Shown here one piece after another: positions 19,444-26,800 of a stretch of DNA of 64,000 bases. Origin of the DNA: Saccharothrix ecbatanensis (GTDB lineage Bacteria; Actinomycetota; Actinomycetes; Mycobacteriales; Pseudonocardiaceae); assembly GCF_014205015.1 (NCBI RefSeq), contig NZ_JACHMO010000001.1, positions 6,200,001 through 6,264,000 on the forward strand. The letters run 5' to 3'. Under the pieces are notes generated by a model that was given only the letters and a program-made list of their open reading frames with translations, was not told the DNA's origin and made no database searches. A program made the translations under genes and the position numbers. Each line of letters opens with the position of its first letter. Position 1 is the stretch's first letter.

Positions 19444-20303
19444 GTGTCTGTCCGGTTGGTGATCACTGATTTGATGTGGGCCCGGATCGAGCCGTTGATG
19501 CCGGCCGATCCGGTCCGTGGGCGACGGTGGGCCGACCACCGTCGAACCCTTGAGGCCATCGCGTGGAAGTACCGAACCTGCTCGCCCTGGCGGGACCTGC
19601 CTGCCGAACTCGGCTCGTTCCAGACTGCACACAAGCGCCTGATCAGGTGGGCCGTTGACGGCACCTGGGTACGGATCCTCACGGCCGTCCTGACCGCTGC
19701 GGACGCTGGCGACGAGTTGGGCTGGACGGTGTCCGTGGACTCAACAGTCCGTCGGGCTCACCAGCACGCCGCCGGAGCCAGGAAAAACGGGATCCCGATC
19801 GGGCCGAACCCGACGATCATGCACTCGGACGCTCACGTGGTGGCTTGAGCACGAAAGTTCACCTTGCCAGTGACGGCCAGGCGCGACCGTTGGGCTTCCA
19901 TGTCACCGCGAGCCAGGCCGGAGACGCACCGGCCTTCGAGGCGGTCATGGCGAGGATCCGAGTGCCCCGGAGCACAGTGGGGAGACCGAGGACTCGACCA
20001 GAGACTGTCCTCGCGGATCGCGCGTACTCTTCCCGCGCGATCCGCAGGCACCTCCGTCGTCGCGGCATCCGTGCCGTCATTCCGCAGCCCGCCGACCAGG
20101 TAAGACACCGCCTACGGCGAGGCAGCGCAGGAGGACGCCCGCCTGATTTCGATGCTGAGACATACAAGCAGCGCAATGCTGTCGAGCGATGCATCAACCG
20201 GCTGAAGCAGTGGCGCGGCCTGGCGATGCGAACGGACAAGCGCGCCATTGCCTATCAGGCCGCACTCCACTTTGCCGCCATCCTCATCTGGATCCGGCAG
20301 TAG
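19444..20303 (+). CDS. IS5/IS427-group transposase, two frames joined by -1 frameshift
   Basis: A DDE transposase is encoded in two overlapping frames. The first (19,444-19,848) gives the N-terminal DUF4096-like domain MSVRLVITDLMWARIEPLMP and the first catalytic Asp in SVDSTVRRAHQHAAGARK. The second, one base back, resumes with DHALGRSRGGLSTKVHLA and supplies the second Asp (LADRAYSSRAIRRHL) and the Glu (KQRNAVERCINRLKQWRG). The run of five A at 19,783-19,787 (AGGAAAAAC) is the natural slippage site: a -1 shift there restores the family-consensus protein. All three catalytic residues are intact, so the element may be functional. Confidence 0.85.
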
Positions 20304-20312
20304 CTGGCTCGA

Positions 20313-20684
20313 TCAACGGTCGACCGCCCAGCGCGCGTCTGCGGGCCAAGTCCCCCTGCTGACGATGTGGTCGACGATCCTGAACGCTTCTTCAAGCGGC
20401 ACGGTGTCCACGTCCGGGTATTCGTCGTACTGCCCATTGGACAGAACGAAACCGCCGCTCGATCCCTCAGCTCCAGGGTCGACGGCGTGCTCGCCAGCAT
20501 CATCCTCACCATCCATCAACACCACCAGCGCGCGCTCGGCGTTCGTCACGAAGGCCAACTTGCGGCCGGATGAACTGGCCAGCCAGGTCTCAAGCTGCCC
20601 CTCGCCGATTTTCGCCCGGAGGGTCTCCAGCACCACCTGCACATCGCTGCCGTCATCGACGACCCACGACTCGATCATGAGCAC
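20313..20684 (-). CDS. Imm1-family immunity protein, carried in the IS
   Basis: A 123-residue acidic protein whose second half (GGFVLSNGQYDEYP ... VPLEEAFRIVDHIVSRGTWPADARW) matches the pattern of Imm1 immunity proteins, which neutralise deaminase and related polymorphic toxins. It is convergent with the transposase and ends 9 bp from it, inside the outer inverted repeats. No cognate toxin gene is visible in the window. The start is GTG 20,684 or ATG 20,678. It may be an orphan immunity gene captured by the element. The family call is from motif memory. Confidence 0.65.
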   Translation of the reverse strand: MLMIESWVVDDGSDVQVVLETLRAKIGEGQLETWLASSSGRKLAFVTNAERALVVLMDGEDDAGEHAVDPGAEGSSGGFVLSNGQYDEYPDVDTVPLEEAFRIVDHIVSRGTWPADARWAVDR

Positions 20685-20768
20685 GACGATCCCACAGACG
20701 GATCTGAGAGACAGTCCCTAGGCCGCGCTCGGGTACCGCGCCCAAGGTCAAGCCTTCCGCGCGTTTAC

Positions 20769-20825
20769 GTCACCCGGTTGGGGCTACCCGCCAGTAGTAG
20801 CGTGGGAGGCCCCGTCCGCGAGGTC
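20769..20825 (+). repeat. Duplicated promoter/operator segment (copy 1)
   Basis: This ~57 bp segment matches the region just upstream of the acyl-CoA dehydrogenase gene (21,541-21,597), sharing GTCACCC, TGGGGCTACC, GAGGCCCCGTCC and GAGGTC in the same order. It contains GCTACCCGCCAGTAGTAGC (20,783-20,801), with perfect GCTAC/GTAGC arms. Copy 1 has no intact gene after it, only the DUF305 tail remnant. It is probably a displaced regulatory segment. Confidence 0.65.
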
Positions 20826-20840
20826 GCGTCGATCGTTCGC

Positions 20841-20903
20841 AGCGAGAGCGCGTACATGAAGGACCTCCTCACCGAACGCAATGCCGCTCCCCTGCCGAGT
20901 TGA
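20841..20903 (+). pseudogene. Remnant of a DUF305 gene 3' end
   Basis: In frame to a TGA, these bases encode SESAYMKDLLTERNAAPLP plus one residue, closely matching the last residues of the intact DUF305 protein at 19,343-19,406 (SESEYMEKLLADRGAAPLP). No upstream DUF305 sequence is attached; the remnant is preceded directly by the duplicated promoter segment. It is the leftover of a duplication and deletion near the insertion sequence. Confidence 0.75.
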
Positions 20904-20950
20904 TTCGTCTGATCGGGTCAGGGCCCCCGCGGTCACCTGCTGAAATCGGT

Positions 20951-20966
20951 ACTTCAACGTTGAAGT
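20951..20966. promoter_or_regulatory. Perfect 16-bp palindrome upstream of secreted-protein gene
   Basis: ACTTCAACGTTGAAGT is a perfect palindrome. It stands 8 bp before TTGACT (20,974-20,979), a plausible -35 box for the secreted-protein gene at 21,094. The position suggests an operator; the regulator is unknown. Confidence 0.5.
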
Positions 20967-21093
20967 TCGTTTTTTGACTTGCGCCGGATTCGGTTTCGTC
21001 ACTAACTTGCGATATCGGCACGGCATCGCCGCGCCCCTGACTGCGAAGTCGGGCCGGGGGGCCTTTGGGGCTCCAGTCCCATGAGGAGAAACA

Positions 21094-21462
21094 GTGATCA
21101 AGCGACTTTTGTCGGCGTTATTCGCCGTCGTGGCCGCAGCCGGTCTGCTGTTCGCGGCGGCACCGACTGCCCTCGCCAGCAACGCGAGCACGAACGGCTG
21201 CACGACCCTTTGGGTCGAGTACACCACGAGCGGAGGCCTGCGCAGCATCCACTGGGCGGAAGCGCGCAACATCTGTGGGACGTATTGGGGTTTCCACAAC
21301 GTCGGTGGCGTGACCGGTCCGACGCACAATCAGGGCAGCTTCCGGGTCAATTACGGCGGCGTGGGCGTCGCTCCTGGTAATTACATCTGCGCGGAGAGCT
21401 GGCAGCACGTCAGCGGCACCCACTTCAACCGGGTGGGCGCTCCCTGCACGCTGATCGCGTAG
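21094..21462 (+). CDS. Small secreted cysteine-containing protein
   Basis: A 122-residue protein with a clear signal peptide (MIKRLLSALFAVVAAAGLLF, then AAAPTALAS with cleavage probably after ALA). The mature ~95 residues contain four Cys (NGCTT, NICGT, NYICAE, APCTL), likely two disulfides, and are rich in Gly, Asn and Trp. No family is recognised; size and composition recall small secreted inhibitors or antimicrobial-type proteins of actinomycetes. It starts at a GTG behind GAGGAGAAACA. Codon 9 is the rare TTA, so expression may depend on the bldA tRNA. A strong terminator follows directly. Confidence 0.75.
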   Translation: MIKRLLSALFAVVAAAGLLFAAAPTALASNASTNGCTTLWVEYTTSGGLRSIHWAEARNICGTYWGFHNVGGVTGPTHNQGSFRVNYGGVGVAPGNYICAESWQHVSGTHFNRVGAPCTLIA

Positions 21463-21474
21463 GGGCGAGCTGAC

Positions 21475-21516
21475 GTCCGCCTTCTGTGTCCCGCGCGCGG
21501 GACACAGAAGGCGGAC
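21475..21516 (+). terminator. Perfect 42-bp palindromic terminator
   Basis: Two 21-bp arms (21,475-21,495 and 21,496-21,516) are exact complements with no spacer, centred on CCGCG/CGCGG. It lies 13 bp past the stop of the secreted-protein gene and before the acyl-CoA dehydrogenase promoter, so it most likely ends the former transcript. Confidence 0.75.
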
Positions 21517-21540
21517 GGTCCGGCCGTTCGCCGGCTTCGC

Positions 21541-21597
21541 GTCACCCAGATGGGGCTACCAGCCGGCAGTAACGTGGAGGCCCCGTCCTGGAGGTCA
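21541..21597 (+). promoter_or_regulatory. Upstream regulatory segment of acyl-CoA dehydrogenase (copy 2)
   Basis: This contains the imperfect palindrome GCTACCAGCCGGCAGTAAC (21,555-21,573) and the GGAGGT ribosome-binding site of the gene starting at 21,601. It is the second copy of the segment at 20,769-20,825. A TetR-type fatty-acid regulator is a reasonable guess for the palindrome, from position alone. Confidence 0.5.
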
Positions 21598-21600
21598 GCG

Positions 21601-23490
21601 ATGACCGCAGTGGATCCCGACAAGCACATCGACGAGCGCACCGCCCGCAAGGTCGCCGAACAGGCACGGGAGACGCGGTGGCGGCATCCGAGCTTCGGCC
21701 GGGAGCTCTTCCTCGGCCACTTCCGGCTCGACCTGATCCACCCGCACCCCAGCGGCTCGGCCGAGGACCGGCAACGGGGTGAGGCGTTCCTGACCGCCCT
21801 CCGCGAGTTCTGCGAGAACACCGTGGACGGCGCGCTCATCGAGCGTGACGCCCTCATCCCCGACCACGTGCTGACCGGCCTGAAGCAGCTCGGCGCGTTC
21901 GGCATGAAGATCAAAAGCGAGTACGGCGGCCTCGGCCTGTCCCAGGTCTACTACAACCGGGCGTTGATGATGATCGGCTCGGTCAGCCCCGCCCTCGGCG
22001 CGCTGCTCTCCGCGCACCAGTCCATCGGCGTCCCGCAGCCGCTCGCCCTGTTCGGCACGGACGAGCAGAAGCGCGCGTACCTGCCCCGCTGCGCGAACGG
22101 CGCGATCAGCGCGTTCCTGCTCACCGAGCCGGACGTGGGCAGCGACCCGGCCCGCCTCGGCACCACCGCCACCCCCACCGACGACGGCTACGTCCTCGAC
22201 GGCGTCAAGCTGTGGACGACGAACGGCGTGGTGGCCGAACTGCTCGTGGTGATGGCCCAGGTGCCCGGCCGGGGCATCAGCGCGTTCGTGGTGGAGGCCG
22301 ACTCACCCGGCATCACGGTGGAGAACCGGAACGAGTTCATGGGCCTGCGCGGTCTGGAGAACGGCGTCACCCGGTTCCACCAGGTCCGCGTGCCGAAGGC
22401 CAACCTGATCGGCAAGGAGGGCGCGGGCCTCAAGATCGCGCTCACCACGCTCAACACCGGCCGGCTGTCGCTGCCCGCGATGTGCGCGGGCGCGGCGAAG
22501 TGGTGCCTGAAGATCGCCCGCGAGTGGTCCGCCGAACGCGTGCAGTGGGGTCGCCCGATCGGCCGGCACGAGGCGATCGCGGGCAAGGTCGCGTTCATCG
22601 CGGCCACCGCCTACGCGCTGGAGGCCGTGCTCGACCTGTCCAGTGAGCTGGCGGACGCGGGCGGGCACGACATCCGCATCGAGGCCGCGCTGGCCAAGCT
22701 CTACGGCTCCGAGATGGCCTGGCTGGTCGCGGACGAGCTGGTCCAGCTGCGCGGCGGTCGTGGCTACGAGACGGCGGCGTCGCTGGCGGCCCGCGGCGAG
22801 CGCGGCGTGCCGGCCGAGCAGATGCTGCGGGACCTGCGGATCAACCGGATCTTCGAGGGCTCGACCGAGATCATGCACCTGCTGATCGCGCGGGAGGCGG
22901 TGGACGCGCACCTGTCCGTCTCCGGGGACATCATCGACCCGGAGGCGGACGCCAAGCGCAAGGCGCGGGCGTTCGCCAAGGCGGGCGGGTTCTACGCCAA
23001 GTGGCTGCCGACGCTCGTGGTCGGCAAGGGCCAGGTGCCACGCGCATACGGAGAGTTTGGCCCGTTGGCCGGTCACCTGCGGTTCGTGGAACGCGCGAGT
23101 CGCCGGCTGGCCAGGCAGACGTTCTACGCGATGTCCCGCTGGCAGGGGCGGATGGAGCGCAAGCAGCGGTTCCTGGCCCGGATCGTGGACATCGGCGCGG
23201 AGCTGTTCGCGATCAGCGCGGCGTGTGTGAAGGCGGCGGCGGACGGCGACCGGGCGGTGGCGCTGGCGGACGCGTTCGCCGTGCAGTCCAGGGTGCGGGT
23301 GGACGAGCTGTTCGACCGGTTGTGGCGCAACTCGGACGACTCCGACCTGGCGTTGGCGCGGCACGTCACGGACGGGCGGTTCACCTGGGTGGAAGAGGGG
23401 GTGCTGGACCCGTCCAGCCCCGGCCCGTGGATCGCGGACTCGACGCACCGGGCTTCGACAATGCGCAACGTGCACCGGAAGACGCCTTAG
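21601..23490 (+). CDS. Acyl-CoA dehydrogenase, long form
   Basis: A 629-residue FAD-dependent enzyme of fatty-acid beta-oxidation. N-terminal helical region, then SEYGGLGLS, FLLTEPDVGSDPARLGT (FAD/substrate loop) and KLWTTNG, the C-terminal FAD domain with RVQWGRPIGRHEAIAGKVA, and LRDLRINRIFEGSTEIMHLLIAREAV, with the Glu in FEGSTE in the usual catalytic region. About 190 extra residues follow, as in VLCAD-like or ACAD9-like members. The ATG with GGAGGT upstream is chosen over an in-frame ATG 17 codons earlier. The chain length of the substrate is not predictable. It stands alone, with terminators on both sides. Confidence 0.9.
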   Translation: MTAVDPDKHIDERTARKVAEQARETRWRHPSFGRELFLGHFRLDLIHPHPSGSAEDRQRGEAFLTALREFCENTVDGALIERDALIPDHVLTGLKQLGAFGMKIKSEYGGLGLSQVYYNRALMMIGSVSPALGALLSAHQSIGVPQPLALFGTDEQKRAYLPRCANGAISAFLLTEPDVGSDPARLGTTATPTDDGYVLDGVKLWTTNGVVAELLVVMAQVPGRGISAFVVEADSPGITVENRNEFMGLRGLENGVTRFHQVRVPKANLIGKEGAGLKIALTTLNTGRLSLPAMCAGAAKWCLKIAREWSAERVQWGRPIGRHEAIAGKVAFIAATAYALEAVLDLSSELADAGGHDIRIEAALAKLYGSEMAWLVADELVQLRGGRGYETAASLAARGERGVPAEQMLRDLRINRIFEGSTEIMHLLIAREAVDAHLSVSGDIIDPEADAKRKARAFAKAGGFYAKWLPTLVVGKGQVPRAYGEFGPLAGHLRFVERASRRLARQTFYAMSRWQGRMERKQRFLARIVDIGAELFAISAACVKAAADGDRAVALADAFAVQSRVRVDELFDRLWRNSDDSDLALARHVTDGRFTWVEEGVLDPSSPGPWIADSTHRASTMRNVHRKTP

Positions 23491-23509
23491 CGCTCCGATT
23501 CCGTTGTCC

Positions 23510-23550
23510 ACACGGGGCAGGTGTTTGCGGGCGCGGCACCTGCCCCGTGT
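23510..23550 (+). terminator. Terminator of acyl-CoA dehydrogenase
   Basis: ACACGGGGCAGGTG (23,510-23,523) pairs exactly with CACCTGCCCCGTGT (23,537-23,550) across a 13-nt loop, 20 bp after the stop codon. Confidence 0.75.
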
Positions 23551-23819
23551 GACGGTCGAAAGGGGACCACGTCCCCCGTACTCCCCTTTCGACTCCCCTA
23601 GCAACAACAGAAGGACACACACACCCTCCAGGAGGAGGTACGGTCACGCTACGTCCTTACCGGCCAGTTCATACCTACGACGTTTGAGTGAATCACCAGG
23701 TAGGGGCCTCTTGACTACTCTCAGAGAGTGATGCCGCCTCGGCGACCAACCGCCGTGCGCACGCCCCGTGATCGCGGCCGGTGGTAAGACAGGCTTCCGG
23801 ACAAGTTCCGCGACTGATC

Positions 23820-23834
23820 TTGACAACGATGTCA
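23820..23834 (+). promoter_or_regulatory. LacI-family operator-like palindrome upstream of GH92
   Basis: TTGACAACGATGTCA contains TGACA/TGTCA arms round a 4-bp centre, the form of many LacI-type operators of actinobacterial sugar genes. The TTGACA also reads as a -35 hexamer, so a bound repressor would block the promoter. It lies ~55 bp before the GH92 start. No LacI gene is in the window. Confidence 0.45.
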
Positions 23835-23889
23835 GGTAAGCCCTTTGCTTCGCTAAAGATCAGCTGTCGGATGGCGGAAGGCGTGCGCA

Positions 23890-26800
23890 ATGGGGCTCAT
23901 GCGGAGTAGAAGATCGCTTGCGGTCATAACGACTGCTGCACTGGCGTTGGGAAGCGTGGGAGGCTGGTCGTCTTCGATCGCCGCACCGGGGGAGCCAACC
24001 GTGAGCGAGACGCTCTTCGCCACGTCGTTCGAGGACGGGCAGCCGCAGCCGAAGTGGTCGAGCACGGTGGAGACGGGGCCGGACGGCACGCCGCGCACGT
24101 CGGGCGTCAACGGCTCGGACTCCACCGGCATCCCCGGCAACGTCACCGACCGCGTGGTCGACGTGGCGGCGAACTCCGAGTACGTGGAATCCGGTGAGGT
24201 CAAGGAGAACCTGGTCGACGGCAACGTGTCGTCCAAGTGGCTGACCTTCACCCCCACCGGCTGGGTCCGGTTCACGTTCGCCGAGCCGGTCGCGGTCCAG
24301 CGGTACGCGATGTCGTCGGCCAACGACGCGCCGGAGCGCGACCCGAAGAACTGGACGCTGCGCGCCTCCAACGACGGCGCCGCGTGGACCACGATCGACA
24401 CCCGGGCCGGCGAGGTGTTCGCCGAGCGGTTCCAGACCAAGACCTACGACACCGCGAACACCGAGGCGTTCCGGTTCTACCAGCTGGACATCTCCGCGAA
24501 CGCGGGCGGCGTGAACATCGTCCAGCTCGCCGAGGTGCAGTTCTCCGACGGCTCCACCACCCCGCCGGCGCAGAACATGCGCACCACCGTGGGCAAGGGC
24601 GCGAACGGCGGCTACAACGCCAAGGCGGGCGCCGGGTTCACCGGCGTGAAGGCGTTGCGGTACCAGGGGACGCACGTCGCCGAAGGGCGCGGCTACTCGT
24701 ACAACAAGGTCTTCGAGGTGGACATCCCGGTCACGTCGACGACCGAGCTGTCGTACCTGGTCTTCCCGTCGTTCATCACCGACGACCTGAACTACCCGGC
24801 GACGTTCGTGTCGCTGGACCTGGCGTTCTCGGACGGCACCTACCTCAGCGACCTGGGCGCCCGCGACCAGCACGGGTTCGAGCTGTCACCGCGCGGCCAG
24901 GGCGCGGCGAAGTCGTTGTACACCAACCAGTGGAACCGGATCGCGTCGGTGGTCGGCGCGGTGGCGGCGGGTAAGACGATCAAGCGGATCCTGGTCGCCT
25001 ACGACAACCCCAAGGGCCCGGCCGGGTTCAACGGGTGGATCGACGACATCGCGGTGAAGTCCGCGCCCGTGGTGGTGGAGCGGCCACGCCCGTCGGACTG
25101 GGTGCTGACGAACCGCGGCACGAACTCCAGCGGCTCGTTCTCGCGGGGCAACAACTTCCCGGCCACCGCCGTGCCGCACGGCTTCAACTTCTGGTCGCCC
25201 ATGACGAACGCGGGCTCGATCAGCTGGCTGTACGAGTACGCGAAGAACAACAACCGGGACAACCTGCCGACGTTGCAGGCCTTCACCGCGAGCCACGAGC
25301 CGAGCCCGTGGATGGGCGACCGGCAGACGTTCCAGGTGATGCCGTCCATCGGCACGCCGACCGCCGACCGTGCGGTGCGCGCGCTGCCGTTCCGGCACGA
25401 GAACGAGGTCGCGCGGGCGCACTACTACGGCGTGACGTTCGAGAACGGGATGCGCACCGAGATCGCGCCGACCGACCACGCCGCGCTGTTCCGCTTCACG
25501 TTCACCGGCGACTCGTCGAACCTCGTGTTCGACAACGTGAACAACAGCGGTGGCTTGACGCTGGACCCGGCGTCGGGCGTGGTGACGGGCTTCTCCGACG
25601 TCAAGAGCGGGCTGTCGACCGGCGCGACCAGGCTGTTCGTGTACGGCGTGGTGGACAAGCCGGTGAAGTCGAGCGGGCGGCTGACCGGCGCGGGCCGGGA
25701 CAACGTGGCGGGCTTCTTCCAGTTCGACACGTCGGCCGACAAGACCGTCACGATGAAGATCGCCACCTCGCTGCTGGGCGTGGACCAGGCGCGACGGAAC
25801 CTGGAGCTGGAAGTGTCCACTTCGGACACGTTCGACTCGGTGCGTGACCGGGCGCAGGAGGCGTGGGACCGCGTGCTGCGCATGGTCGAGGTCGAAGGCG
25901 CGTCCGAGGACCAGCTCACCACGCTGTACTCGAACCTCTACCGGCTCTACCTGTACCCGAACTCGGGCTTCGAGAACACCGGCACGGCCGACGCGCCCAA
26001 GCACCAGTACGCGTCACCCGTGCAGGCGGCCGGGCCGTCCACGCCGACGCGGACGGGCGCCAAGGTGGTGGACGGCAAGATCTACGTCAACAACGGGTTC
26101 TGGGACACCTACCGGACCACGTGGCCCGCGTACAGCCTGTTGACGCCCACGAAGGCCGGTGAGCTGGCGGACGGGTTCGTGCAGCAGTACCGGGACGGCG
26201 GGTGGGTCTCGCGCTGGTCGTCGCCCGGCTACGCGAACCTGATGACCGGCACCAGCTCCGACGTGGCGTTCGCGGACGCGTACGTCAAGGGCGTGCGGTC
26301 GTTCGACGTCAAGGCGGCCTACGACGCGGCGGTGAAGAACGCGACGGTCGCGCCGCCGAACGCGGGCGTCGGTCGGAAGGGCCTGGACACGTCGATCTTC
26401 ACCGGCTACACGTCCACCGCCACCGGCGAGGGCATGTCGTGGGCGATCGAGGGCTACGTCAACGACTACGGCATCGCCAACATGGCGCGTCAGCTGTACG
26501 AGGAGACCGGCGACGCGCAGTACCAGGCGTCGTACGAGTACTTCTCGAACCGAGCCCAGAACTACGTGCACATGTTCGACCCGGCCACCGGGTTCTTCCA
26601 GGGCCGCAAGCCGGACGGCACGCGGCGCGCGTCGCCCGACGAGTACGACCCGCGCGAGTGGGGGCACGACTACACCGAGACCGACGGCTGGAACATGGCG
26701 TTCTCGGTGCCGCACGACGGCCAGGGCCTGGCCAACCTGTACGGCGGGAAGGAAGGGCTGGGGTCGAAGCTGGACGAGTTCTTCGCGACCCCGGAGACGG

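Larger units (their letters stand above)
19403..20721 (+). mobile_element. IS5-type insertion sequence with apparent immunity-gene passenger
   Basis: The element is bounded by CTAG at both ends (19,403-19,406 and 20,718-20,721) and by imperfect terminal inverted repeats: CTAGxGxxTGTCTCT on the left matches the complement of the right end at 12 of 15 positions. It contains a two-frame DDE transposase (19,444-20,303) and, convergent to it, a 123-codon Imm1-type gene. At about 1.3 kb it is longer than the usual ~0.85-0.9 kb of this IS group, the excess being the passenger. I see no terminal repeat directly after the transposase, which supports the outer boundary. Confidence 0.75.
23491..23889 (+). 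other. Intergenic region with two hairpins and a GH92 operator
   Basis: No convincing gene. It holds a terminator hairpin (23,510-23,550), a second hairpin with 12-bp arms GTCGAAAGGGGA/TCCCCTTTCGAC (23,555-23,566 and 23,582-23,593), and a LacI-type operator-like palindrome at 23,820-23,834 before the GH92 gene. The rest shows nothing I can interpret. Confidence 0.6.
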
